NCBI GenBank assembly: GCA_002270465.1
Contig: NQOF01000009.1
Coordinates: 1 to 64,000, forward strand
Length of the DNA: 64,000 nucleotides
Source of the DNA: Blautia hominis
GTDB lineage: Bacteria; Bacillota; Clostridia; Lachnospirales; Lachnospiraceae
Direction: 5' to 3'
Shown here: one piece after another, positions 55,297 through 63,727 of the stretch
Layout of the letters: every line of letters starts with the position of its first letter
How positions within the stretch are numbered: the stretch's first letter is position 1
Translations under genes and position numbers: made by a program
The notes under the pieces: model-generated
What the model was told of the DNA's origin: nothing
Seen by the model: only the letters and a program-made list of their open reading frames with translations
Databases searched by the model: none

Positions 55297-56811
55297 TCAA
55301 ATCCCCCTTTCTTTTCTTTTGTATACCTCAGAAACCGCCTCGATCAGATGCAGATAAGTCTCTGTTTGCTCCCTGTAAAGCTCCTTGTACTTCATTTCCG
55401 GTTCTACTCTCCTCTGCACTTTTCTGGTTGATAGAACAGGTTCCCTGTAATCCTCAAATATGCCTGTCCCTACACCGGCTATGACCGCACTTCCAATCAG
55501 CGCCGTATCTCCGGTCTGCAAGGATACAATGTCTGTCCCAAGCACTCCTGCCTTGATCTTTAAAAACAGGGGGGACCTGGCTCCTCCTCCAACGGCCCAC
55601 ATTTCCCCGAATTCATGGTCTTTATATAGCTGCCTTAACACCTGTAGATAGAAACGGTATTCATAAGAAATCCCTTCCATAACTGCACGGTACAGATGTC
55701 CCCTCTTCTGATTCCAGTTAAGTCCGATAAAACTGCCTTTTACATAGGGGTTATTTGGAAGCACCCTGCCTGCAAAATGAGGGATAAAGGTCAGCCCGCC
55801 GCTTCCCGGCTCTACCAGTTCTGCCTCTGCCTCCAGCTGTTCATATGTAATGCTGTCTGATTCCGAGAACAGGTCTCTGAGCCACCTGATATCAAGACCG
55901 CCCCCGTTAATATAGGCCAGAGGAAACCACTGCCCATCCACAGGGGAACGCATCATCGTCATGGTCTGATGTTTGATGTCCGGCTTATAGGAATTGACCA
56001 CACTGCAGAGCACAGAGGCCGTTCCCGCACAATCCAGAAGCATCCCTTCCTCAAACATGCCCGTCCCAAATATGGAGGCTGAGGTATCCCCCGCCCCGGC
56101 AGCTATCTTAGTTCCCGGCTTCAGCCCGCAGATACGGGCAGCTTTCTCTGTCACTTCACCAATTATTTCAAACGGGGACACAATACGGGGAAATTTATCT
56201 CTGTCCACATCAAACAAGGAAATCAGCTCATCTGACCACATTTTTCTCAGATTGTCCCCAAATCCGGAATACTGCAGGCACGTATAGTCAAAATATGCCT
56301 CCTGCCCTGTAAGACCTGCCAGTTTCCCTGCTGCATATGCATGGGGAAGAACGAACTTATAAATCCTCTCATAAATATCCGGATGTTCCTTCTTCCACCA
56401 TAATATTTTAGGTCCATGTGTGTACGTGACAGGGCCGCCGGTTATGGCTGTGATCTTTTCACCAGCCTTTTCCCGCATTTCATTCATGTACTTTTCACAC
56501 CTGGTATCCAGCCAGGAATCATAATATGTGACAGCCTCACCGTTCTCATCAATTCCCATGATCCCTGCCATCTGGGAATCAATACCGATCGCAGCAACGG
56601 AATCCGCATCGGTCCCTGACCTTTCCACAAGCATTTTTATGGTCTGCAGAACAGATTCGTAAATCTCTTCCGCCTCCTGCCATACAACTCCTGGAGCCGG
56701 AGAAATGAGCTTTGATCCACAAAATGCCGTACAGATCACGTCCATATTTTCATTGAACATCATTGCTTTTGTTCCCTGTGTGCCGATATCCACACCTATA
56801 ATATGCCGCAT
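55297..56811 (-). CDS. FGGY-family sugar kinase 2
   Basis: 504 residues. GVDIGTQGTKAMMFNENM (phosphate 1), AIGIDSQMAGIMGIDENG, CAGTASVLCSV (phosphate 2) and WAVGGGARSPLFLKIKAGVLG (adenosine). Substrate specificity not evident; related to xylulokinase/gluconokinase-type members. The ATG at 56811 follows gaaggggagg. Between GH4 and the Gfo/Idh gene in one operon. Confidence 0.9.
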   Translation of the reverse strand: MRHIIGVDIGTQGTKAMMFNENMDVICTAFCGSKLISPAPGVVWQEAEEIYESVLQTIKMLVERSGTDADSVAAIGIDSQMAGIMGIDENGEAVTYYDSWLDTRCEKYMNEMREKAGEKITAITGGPVTYTHGPKILWWKKEHPDIYERIYKFVLPHAYAAGKLAGLTGQEAYFDYTCLQYSGFGDNLRKMWSDELISLFDVDRDKFPRIVSPFEIIGEVTEKAARICGLKPGTKIAAGAGDTSASIFGTGMFEEGMLLDCAGTASVLCSVVNSYKPDIKHQTMTMMRSPVDGQWFPLAYINGGGLDIRWLRDLFSESDSITYEQLEAEAELVEPGSGGLTFIPHFAGRVLPNNPYVKGSFIGLNWNQKRGHLYRAVMEGISYEYRFYLQVLRQLYKDHEFGEMWAVGGGARSPLFLKIKAGVLGTDIVSLQTGDTALIGSAVIAGVGTGIFEDYREPVLSTRKVQRRVEPEMKYKELYREQTETYLHLIEAVSEVYKRKERGI

Positions 56812-56835
56812 TTCTCCACGCCCCTCCCCTTCTCA

Positions 56836-58200
56836 TTATCTGTAATGCGCATCTGCCGCCTCATTCCACGGCTGTGCCAGCAGTTCGTCAACCAGGTTTT
56901 TGGCCTGTTCGTAAGATTTTGTTCTGTGATCTTCACACAGCATGAGTACCAGCATCTCCCTGTCTCTGTTCTCATACGCGCTCAGAATGCTCTCTGCTCT
57001 GGCCAGTCTGGGAAGGATGACACCGTTCATTACCCGGTGCGGTAATTTTCCTATATTTACATTACGGATGCCGTTGGCATTGCAGATAACCGGAATCTCC
57101 ACAAGGATATCATCAGGTATTCCCTTCAAAGAACCTTTATTCGGCACGTTCAGGGTCAGAGTCCTCTCCACACCATTAGCGAGGGAATCAATAAATGGAA
57201 TATGCTGTTCTGTTGTCTCAGAGGGGCGGTATGCCTCCATCACGGATTTTCCTGATTCCACGATCTCACTTAAATTCGCCTGAATATCCTTCTTGGAATC
57301 CAGGTAACTCTTCCATCCGATCTCTGAGTCAAATCCTCCGTTCTTTCCATACCATCTGCTTTTCGTCTCAAAATCTGTATGGGTCCACCAGGGTGTTGCG
57401 GAACGCACGGCATCCCCTATGGGCATTACACCATATAAGCGGTATGCCTCTATAGCTCCCGGAGACATCTGGTCCTTTGAAAATACCCTGTCCGGGTCCA
57501 AATACTTCTCACTTTTCCAGTACGCTTCCGCCTTCTCCTCGATCCACTGGTCCAGCAGAGGATAAGCGTCATTACCTTTGTATTTAAATCCGGTCATAAA
57601 AACACAGTGGTTGAATCCAACAACTTCCACATTCACTTTGTCCTGTTCAAGTCCCAGCTCCTCTATAATTTCTTTGTACGCGTTATGCCCGTGGCAGACA
57701 CCCACTGCCTTTATGTTATAATGTCTGGTAATATAATTTGTCCCCTCAAACACAGGGTTCGCTGTCTGTACCAGCCAGGCATCCGGACATAATTCCTGCA
57801 TATCCCTGGCAACGCCCTCCAGGAAATGGATCTGGTGGTACGCGCCGATTCCCCCGTAATAACAGGATACCCTGTCCCCGATCCCTCTGTAATAACCTCT
57901 TGCCTCAGCAATCTCCCTCTCTTTTTCCAGAGGGCCGTACCCGCCGATCTTCACAGCGCATATAACATATTCTGCCCCCTCAAGCGCATCCCTGCGCTCT
58001 TTAAACGCCCTGACTTTTAAATTCATTTTTGATTCTCTGCAGTATCTTGTCACAAGAGCCTCTGCCATATGCAGCCGGTTTTCATCAATATCCACCAAAG
58101 ACAGTGTACTTCCTTCCAGAGATGGAAGCGTTGAGATATCCTTCAGCAGTTCAATGGAAAAGGATGTGCTGCCCGCACCTAATAAAACAATATTTGTCAT
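56836..58200 (-). CDS. GH4 family glycosidase (NAD+/Mn2+-dependent), CHGH type
   Basis: 454 residues, full length. NAD motif VLLGAGSTSFSIELL; metal/active-site motif VCHGHN (Cys169-His172) and VVGFNHCVF; QTANPVFEG. GH4 enzymes cleave by transient C3 oxidation using NAD+ and a metal. As I recall, the CHG-type signature goes with alpha-uronidases (alpha-glucuronidase or alpha-galacturonidase LplD), while alpha-galactosidases carry CHSV and phospho-glucosidases CN(V/I)P or CDMP. An alpha-galacturonide or glucuronide substrate is therefore plausible. First gene of a four-gene operon, divergent from the DeoR genes. Confidence 0.88.
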   Translation of the reverse strand: MTNIVLLGAGSTSFSIELLKDISTLPSLEGSTLSLVDIDENRLHMAEALVTRYCRESKMNLKVRAFKERRDALEGAEYVICAVKIGGYGPLEKEREIAEARGYYRGIGDRVSCYYGGIGAYHQIHFLEGVARDMQELCPDAWLVQTANPVFEGTNYITRHYNIKAVGVCHGHNAYKEIIEELGLEQDKVNVEVVGFNHCVFMTGFKYKGNDAYPLLDQWIEEKAEAYWKSEKYLDPDRVFSKDQMSPGAIEAYRLYGVMPIGDAVRSATPWWTHTDFETKSRWYGKNGGFDSEIGWKSYLDSKKDIQANLSEIVESGKSVMEAYRPSETTEQHIPFIDSLANGVERTLTLNVPNKGSLKGIPDDILVEIPVICNANGIRNVNIGKLPHRVMNGVILPRLARAESILSAYENRDREMLVLMLCEDHRTKSYEQAKNLVDELLAQPWNEAADAHYR

Positions 58201-58309
58201 TTCTTTTCCCCTTTCTTGTTGATTAATTTCTTTTTATGTCATATATTATAATCGTTTTATTTTACTTGTCAATATTTATTGTCTTTTTTAATTGTTTTTC
58301 GTCTTTCCA

Positions 58310-58319
58310 GCTTTCGTTT
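58310..58319. promoter_or_regulatory. gctttcgttt box between GH4 and DeoR 1
   Basis: This 10-mer recurs exactly at 61566-61575 upstream of the isomerase-like gene. TTTCGTTT is typical of DeoR-family sites. attgtttttcgt lies next to it (about 58291-58302). Confidence 0.55.
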
Positions 58320-58398
58320 GTTGACTTTTTTTGTCAATTGTGCTATTCTCACTTTAATTTTAACACCTGTCTCAGAAATTTAAGTAAGGAGATTTGAT

Positions 58399-59190
58399 AT
58401 GACTATCCATATGGAACATCCATTATTTGCAGAAGAGCGCCAGGAGGAAATTATACGACTGCTGCGGACCAAGGACAGACTGACTGTTCCGCAGTTATGC
58501 CAGCACTTTCAGGTATCCGCAGCTACTATCCGAAATGATATCCGTAAGCTGGCGGCAGAAAAAAGGCTGAAGAGAATCTCCGGCGGCATTGTACCTCTGC
58601 AGAAAGTCGGTTTTGAGGTCTCCGCCGCCTCAAAAGCCGCTCTCAACAGTCAGCAGAAAATGAAAATTGCTGCAAAGGCAGCGGAATTTGTCAGAGACGG
58701 CGATACCATAATCCTGGACGCCGGAACCACAACTCTGGAGTTAGCCAAATGCCTGTCAGAAAAAAAGAACCTTACCATTGTCATTAATGATTTAAATATT
58801 GCCCTGTATCTGGAACAGAACAGCAGTGCCAACATCATTCTGCTCAGCGGTATTCTGCGCAGAGGCCAGCAGTGCACAGTCGGCCCCTGGGCCACCGCTT
58901 CCCTGCGCTCACTTAATGTTGATACAGCCTTTATTACAACCAATTCCTTTTCTTTTTCCAAGGGATTTATGACACCGGATATCCACCAGGCTGAATTAAA
59001 AAAGGCGTATATTGCCGCGTCTCTGCAGACAATCCTCTTATTCGACAGCAGTAAAATAGGGAAAATAAGCTTTATCTCTTTTGCGCAGATGGAGGATATT
59101 GACAAATTGATCACAGACAGCAACATGGATGAAACTGCCAAAAATCTGTTGTCCAGCCACAGGGACAGACTGGAAATTTTATATGTATAA
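58399..59190 (+). CDS. DeoR-family regulator 1
   Basis: 263 residues. The N-terminal DeoR helix-turn-helix (LTVPQLCQHFQVSAATIRNDIRKLA, about 27-52) is followed by the sugar-phosphate-binding DeoR C-terminal domain (DGDTIILDAGTTTLELAKCL). The ATG at 58399 follows aaggag. It is divergent from the GH4 operon. It is followed by a close paralog of the same length, about half identical by eye. Confidence 0.93.
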   Translation: MTIHMEHPLFAEERQEEIIRLLRTKDRLTVPQLCQHFQVSAATIRNDIRKLAAEKRLKRISGGIVPLQKVGFEVSAASKAALNSQQKMKIAAKAAEFVRDGDTIILDAGTTTLELAKCLSEKKNLTIVINDLNIALYLEQNSSANIILLSGILRRGQQCTVGPWATASLRSLNVDTAFITTNSFSFSKGFMTPDIHQAELKKAYIAASLQTILLFDSSKIGKISFISFAQMEDIDKLITDSNMDETAKNLLSSHRDRLEILYV

Positions 59191-59373
59191 TTGCCGCAGT
59201 ACACGGCCCCGCAACTATTCTTTATTATTTTTCTTTTCATATTCAATCATATATTGTCCTTTTTTATTATCATTATTTGACTTTATAAAAAAAATGTGAT
59301 ATTCTGGAAAAAAATAGGGACTTCATTGTAATTAATCATAAATTAATACAATATTTCAGAAGGAGCTTTTTAT

Positions 59374-60165
59374 ATGAAATCAACCGAAGCACACCCCTTG
59401 TTTGCCGAAGAAAGACAGGAACAGATCATTTCGCTGCTCAGTCAGAGCACCAAACTTCTGGTTCCTGATTTATGTGACTACTTTCATGTATCCCCGGCCA
59501 CCATACGCAGTGACCTGAGGGAGCTGGCAGCAAAAGGCCGCCTGAAAAGAACGCATGGCGGCGCGATCCCGCTTAGCAAGACAATCTATGAACCTACCAA
59601 TGCCGATAAAAAGGTACATCATACAACAGAAAAACAGGCAATTGCCGCCCTGGCTTCCCAACTGGTGGAAGACGGTGACACAATTGCCATTGATGCCGGG
59701 ACCACAATGATGGAACTGGCTAAAAATCTTGTCGGAAAAGACGACCTGACTATTGTGGTCAATGACTTGAATATAGCCGTTTTCCTGGAGCAGAACACCT
59801 TTGCAAATATCATTGTCCTGGGAGGCAACCTGAGAAAAGGCCAGCAATGCACTGTAGGTCCCATCACCCTCTCTGCACTGACCTCGTTAAATGTGGACAA
59901 AGTTTTTCTCGCTACCAATGCATTTTCTCCGGAAAAGGGCTTTATGACACCCGACATGAATCAGGCGGAAGTCAAAAAAGCAATGCTCCGCACAGCCACA
60001 GAAAGAATCGTTCTCTGTGACAGCAGCAAAATTGGTAAGATAAGCTTCGTTGAATTCGCAAGGCTTCAGGATATCAATAAACTGGTCACAGACTCCGGTA
60101 TTGATGCTAAGATCAAAAGATACCTAGATGAGAACCAGGATTCCATTCAGGTCTTATACGCATAA
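59374..60165 (+). CDS. DeoR-family regulator 2
   Basis: 263 residues, colinear with regulator 1 (HPLFAEERQEQII start, VPDLCDYFHVSPATIRSDLRELA helix-turn-helix, DGDTIAIDAGTTMMELAKNL sensor). The ATG at 59374 follows agaaggag. A tandem duplicate with its own upstream region, so the two may respond to different ligands. It ends at a terminator that also faces the isomerase-like gene. Confidence 0.93.
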   Translation: MKSTEAHPLFAEERQEQIISLLSQSTKLLVPDLCDYFHVSPATIRSDLRELAAKGRLKRTHGGAIPLSKTIYEPTNADKKVHHTTEKQAIAALASQLVEDGDTIAIDAGTTMMELAKNLVGKDDLTIVVNDLNIAVFLEQNTFANIIVLGGNLRKGQQCTVGPITLSALTSLNVDKVFLATNAFSPEKGFMTPDMNQAEVKKAMLRTATERIVLCDSSKIGKISFVEFARLQDINKLVTDSGIDAKIKRYLDENQDSIQVLYA

Positions 60166-60198
60166 AGAGGACAGGCAGTACGCCTATCCTCTTTTTTA
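60164..60198 (+). terminator. Terminator of DeoR 2
   Basis: Stem aagaggacaggc / gcctatcctctt followed by tttt; also positioned after the convergent isomerase-like gene. Confidence 0.85.
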
Positions 60199-61539
60199 CT
60201 ACAATACTTCTGTTTCTATATCCAGAACTCTGGCCATCTGCTGCAGAAGGTGTGTTACCCGCCCTCTGATGATAATGGCATGATGGGAGGAGAGACTCTC
60301 CATCACCCGGTGTCCGCTGCCATTGGAATATTTCAATAACGCACCGTTTCGGCAGTCACTTCCCGGATACTGGACATAATCTTCTATCTCAGCTTCTATG
60401 ATGGTGATCTTTTTCATATCAGGCCTTAACTTTGCCATGGTCACCGGTCCTTTTTCCATTTCACAGTCTATCACCACTGCATCTTTATTTACTATCTCCA
60501 AAACCTTTGGGCGCATGACCCATTTGCTGCAGAAACTCTGGGGCGCAAACCCAAAATAGCCGCAGTGAACACCCAGCGCATGGTTATCCGGGTCTTCTAT
60601 ATCCGGAAACTGCTGTATTTTCTCGTGCTTTAATGCAGCCATGCCAATGAGAAACGGATAGATATTGGTCATCATCATAGGTGCTTTGAGCGTCTCGTGA
60701 ATGATAAACTCACTGATCATCGTCACCGTATCCCCCTCGCAGGCCCAGATGATATGGTCATACTCATATATCCAGTTCCAGGCAAGGCATGGTGTGGTGC
60801 ATGAATGAAATGATTCATTCAGACAGTTGCTTCCCACTCCATATACATTCCCTACCTCTTCTGCCGCTGCCTTTACAGCCATATAAAGCTTTACTGCTTT
60901 TAATATGCTCTCTCTGTCAACTCCTGCCTGGGGAACCTTTCGTGACTCCCATAAACTCCAAGCCTCACTGTCCTCTATCCGCGCTGCTTTTTCATTTACT
61001 TCTTTCCAGCTTTTATAGACAATATGTATTCCAAATGCTTTCTCTATCTGCCGCGTACAAGATTCATCCCACCAGAAAAATTTTTTAAACAGATATGCCT
61101 GCATGCCCTCCCCCGGGTCATCCTGAAACATCAGAAAATTGATTCCGTTTTTCAAGACTTTTCGTACTGCAAAGGCACGCAGTATGACCTTTGCCATATC
61201 CGTGTTGTAGGGGAAGAACACGTCTTTTGATAATTCATCCCTCAGCCAGGCTACGATCTCCCAGTCCCACATTTCCACTGTACCGAATTCAGAAGTTATA
61301 ATAAGTATGGGGAGTGAAATTTTTTCTATTAGCTCCCTCTGCCTGAAAACAGCACCAAAAAGCTGCGGAAAAAGAACCGTATCTGCATCCTGTGGAATCT
61401 CCTGCCCCAATTCGATGGAATCAAGAAGCTCCATTTCATTGCCGTACAAATTCCCGATTCTCTCAAGTTGTGCTTCGTACTCTTTCACTTCCCTGTCATT
61501 TCTCCCGTGAAAATAAACCGGAACTATTTTTGCCCTCAT
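60199..61539 (-). CDS. L-fucose/L-arabinose isomerase-like protein
   Basis: 446 residues without signal peptide. The C-terminal half, with GVHCGYFGFAPQSFC, KGPVTMAKLRPD and GSDCRNGALLKYSNGSGHRVMESLSSHHAIIIRG, has the layout of the fucose isomerase C-terminal family. The N-terminal part (PVYFHGRNDREV, IITSEFGTVEMWDWE) fits the sugar-isomerase-like N-domain. It probably interconverts an aldose and ketose or has a related role; the assignment is by resemblance only. It has a gctttcgttt box just upstream and faces the DeoR genes. Confidence 0.7.
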   Translation of the reverse strand: MRAKIVPVYFHGRNDREVKEYEAQLERIGNLYGNEMELLDSIELGQEIPQDADTVLFPQLFGAVFRQRELIEKISLPILIITSEFGTVEMWDWEIVAWLRDELSKDVFFPYNTDMAKVILRAFAVRKVLKNGINFLMFQDDPGEGMQAYLFKKFFWWDESCTRQIEKAFGIHIVYKSWKEVNEKAARIEDSEAWSLWESRKVPQAGVDRESILKAVKLYMAVKAAAEEVGNVYGVGSNCLNESFHSCTTPCLAWNWIYEYDHIIWACEGDTVTMISEFIIHETLKAPMMMTNIYPFLIGMAALKHEKIQQFPDIEDPDNHALGVHCGYFGFAPQSFCSKWVMRPKVLEIVNKDAVVIDCEMEKGPVTMAKLRPDMKKITIIEAEIEDYVQYPGSDCRNGALLKYSNGSGHRVMESLSSHHAIIIRGRVTHLLQQMARVLDIETEVL

Positions 61540-61565
61540 CTCTGCACCTCCATTTTTAATCGTTT

Positions 61566-61575
61566 GCTTTCGTTT
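61566..61575. promoter_or_regulatory. gctttcgttt box upstream of the isomerase-like gene
   Basis: Identical to 58310-58319, flanked by aatcgttt and caattgtttt. Candidate DeoR operator. Confidence 0.55.
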
Positions 61576-61656
61576 TCAATTGTTTTCTATCATAGTATAC
61601 TCTTTTTCTTCTTTCGTCAAGAAAAAAAAGAACGCCAAACGACGTTCTTTTCTGCT

Positions 61657-62406
61657 TTATTCTGTGAATACTGTAATTTCAAATGTATTTCTGTCTCCTC
61701 TGTACCTGGCCTTTGAATATTCCAGCGGAGTTCCACCCGTGTTATAACCAACTGATATAAAATACTGGACCGGTTTTCCGCAAGGCAGATTAAGAAGTCT
61801 CTCATCTTCCTTCTCCGCTTCCACTGCTTCTATGGTCCTGGATACCCTGTAAATTTTTGTATCATCCCTCTGTGCCAGGATTTCATACAAAGCCTCTTTC
61901 TCCAAATCGTGTTCCATGACAAAAGAACAGTTATTTGCAGGAAGATAAGTTTTAATGGTCACAATAGGTTCCCCGTCTGCAAACCGTTTTCTAAAAAGAT
62001 AAACAACCTCCGCTCCTTCTTTTATCTGAAGAGCCTTTGCCACTTCTGCATCCGCCTTCACTTTTTTCAGCTCCAGCACGCTGGTACTGGGTTTCATGCC
62101 CAGCCTCTTCATCTGGTCCTGAAAGGACTCTAACTTCTTCAAAAAATCCTGATTGATCTTGGGGTGTGTAACAAATGTCCCCTTGCTCTTTACCCGGTAA
62201 AGCCACCCCTCCTGTACCAGCTCCGTCACGGCCTGGCGCACTGTGGTACGGCTTATCTGAAACTCGTCACTTATTTCATTCTCAGTTGGTATCATATCCC
62301 CGTCTTTATAATTATCACTTTTGATTTCTGATAAAATAAGCTCCTTTAATTGAAAATAAAGGGGGATTGGTACTGATTTATCCAATTTATTGTTATCGAA
62401 CAGCAT
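61657..62406 (-). CDS. GntR-family (HutC-type) regulator 2
   Basis: 249 residues from the ATG at 62406 (tggagg upstream). Winged helix with EISDEFQISRTTVRQAVTEL; UTRA domain with VVYLFRKRFADGEPIVTIKTYLP and C-terminal DRNTFEITVF. It is paralogous to regulator 1 over the full length. Divergent from the AroE-like/phosphoglucose isomerase genes, with an acatag box at 62623, a ctatgt at 62712 and a MITE in the intergenic region. Confidence 0.92.
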   Translation of the reverse strand: MLFDNNKLDKSVPIPLYFQLKELILSEIKSDNYKDGDMIPTENEISDEFQISRTTVRQAVTELVQEGWLYRVKSKGTFVTHPKINQDFLKKLESFQDQMKRLGMKPSTSVLELKKVKADAEVAKALQIKEGAEVVYLFRKRFADGEPIVTIKTYLPANNCSFVMEHDLEKEALYEILAQRDDTKIYRVSRTIEAVEAEKEDERLLNLPCGKPVQYFISVGYNTGGTPLEYSKARYRGDRNTFEITVFTE

Positions 62407-62475
62407 AGGTTCCTCCACTTCTCTGATTCCATTGAATACTCTTACCAAGCTCTAATTTACTTTGGTTATTATATC

Positions 62476-62609
62476 GTAACTGTTCGGTACCCTCACAGTT
62501 ACAGGCAAAAATCCATGCAGAATCGCCTTTGGCGATGGGATTTTTGCTTGGCCGTGGTACATTTTCTTACGGTCAGCGCAGTAAATGCGCAGACCTACTG
62601 AATAGTTAC
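62476..62609 (+). mobile_element. MITE-like element, copy C (134 bp)
   Basis: Ends gtaactgttc and gaatagttac are inverted repeats with one mismatch. Perfect 8-bp direct repeats attatatc flank it at 62468-62475 and 62610-62617. Internal hairpin aatcgcctttggcgat. Shares a 29-bp block with copy D. Confidence 0.93.
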
Positions 62610-62622
62610 ATTATATCACACT

Positions 62623-62717
62623 ACATAGTAATATCGCAACATTCAACTTTTTCATGAAAAAGACTTTTCAATCGGCATTATATGTGTTATTATACTTTTA
62701 TCGTATTATCACTATGT
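62623..62717. promoter_or_regulatory. acatag and ctatgt boxes upstream of the AroE-like gene
   Basis: actacatagtaat at 62621, and cactatgtcactacataat around 62710. They match the boxes at 48288 and 50525 but the 16-bp partner is degenerate (acattc at 62639). Confidence 0.5.
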
Positions 62718-62770
62718 CACTACATAATATCATTATCAGTTAATCACTCTTTTACAAGGAGGACTCAACC

Positions 62771-63715
62771 ATGAATCACTATGAACCGGCAGCCATGCCA
62801 ACAATCTATTTTATTGGAGTGACTACCTCCCAATCTTCCATAATGACCGTTTTCCCTAAATGGGCAAAGGCCCTTGGCCTGAACAATGCGGTTATCAAAG
62901 GGATGGATTTCGGGCTGCACGCGCCGGCCGAAGAATACAGGGAAGCTGTAGAATTTATAAAATCAGATCCGCTTTCACTGGGCGCTCTGGTTACCACCCA
63001 CAAACTTGACTTATTCCACGCCTGCAAAGACCTTTTTGATTATGCAGACCCTTACGCAGTACAGCTTGGTGAAGTTTCATCTATCTCGAAAATGGACGGC
63101 AGGCTTTGCGCACACGCCAAAGACCCTATTTCAAGCGGCCTTGCACTGGAAAATTTTGTACCGGCAGACTACTGGAAAACTTACGGGGGAGATGTTCTGT
63201 TATTAGGTGCCGGCGGCAGTTCTCTTGCTATGAGCATCTATTTAACACAGGACAAATTCAAAGGCAATCTGCCCGGCAGGATCATCATTGCCAACCGCAG
63301 TCTTCCCAGATTAGAACATGCCAGAAAAATACTGGATGGACATCAGCCAGACACCCGCTTTGAATTCATACTCAATCCGACTCCGGCATGTAATGATGAA
63401 ACCCTCTCTCACCTAAAACCACATTCCTTGATCGTAAATGCCACAGGACTTGGAAAAGATGCGCCTGGCTCCCCGCTCACCAATGCCTGTTCCTTTCCAA
63501 CGGACAGCCTGGTTTGGGAAATCAATTACAGGGGCTGCCTTCTCTTTAAGGAACAGGCAGAAGCACAGGCCAAGGCCAAAAACCTGCACGTGGAGGACGG
63601 ATGGATTTATTTTATACACGGGTGGACACAGGTGATCGCAGAGGTCTTTCATATTGAGATCACATCCGGAAAGTTACAGCAGTTAAGCAGCATAGCAAGG
63701 GATACCTGCAGATAG
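62771..63715 (+). CDS. Shikimate/quinate dehydrogenase-like protein (AroE superfamily)
   Basis: 314 residues. The catalytic Lys78 lies in LVTTHK, aligned with the AroE lysine, and Asp117 in HAKDPISSGLAL matches the catalytic aspartate. GAGGSSLAMSIYL is the NAD(P) motif and VNATGLGKDAPGSPL the C-terminal signature. The N-terminal substrate motif of true AroE (GxPxxHSxSP) is replaced by GVTTSQSSIMTVFPKW, so the substrate is probably not shikimate. It starts an operon with a cupin phosphoglucose isomerase. ATG at 62771 with aaggagg. Confidence 0.82.
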   Translation: MNHYEPAAMPTIYFIGVTTSQSSIMTVFPKWAKALGLNNAVIKGMDFGLHAPAEEYREAVEFIKSDPLSLGALVTTHKLDLFHACKDLFDYADPYAVQLGEVSSISKMDGRLCAHAKDPISSGLALENFVPADYWKTYGGDVLLLGAGGSSLAMSIYLTQDKFKGNLPGRIIIANRSLPRLEHARKILDGHQPDTRFEFILNPTPACNDETLSHLKPHSLIVNATGLGKDAPGSPLTNACSFPTDSLVWEINYRGCLLFKEQAEAQAKAKNLHVEDGWIYFIHGWTQVIAEVFHIEITSGKLQQLSSIARDTCR

Positions 63716-63727
63716 GGGGAATATTTT

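Larger units (their letters stand above)
62407..62770. other. Divergent regulatory region with MITE insertion
   Basis: It carries the MITE-like element 62476-62609, then an acatag/ctatgt-rich AT tract (62610-62740) that is the presumed promoter and operator of the AroE-like operon. No gene. Confidence 0.7.

Noticed and set aside
62476-62609. Rho-independent terminator of GntR regulator 2 or a riboswitch
   Set aside because: It lies upstream, not downstream, of that gene, has perfect 8-bp flanking duplications and matches other copies of the repeat, so it is a mobile repeat.
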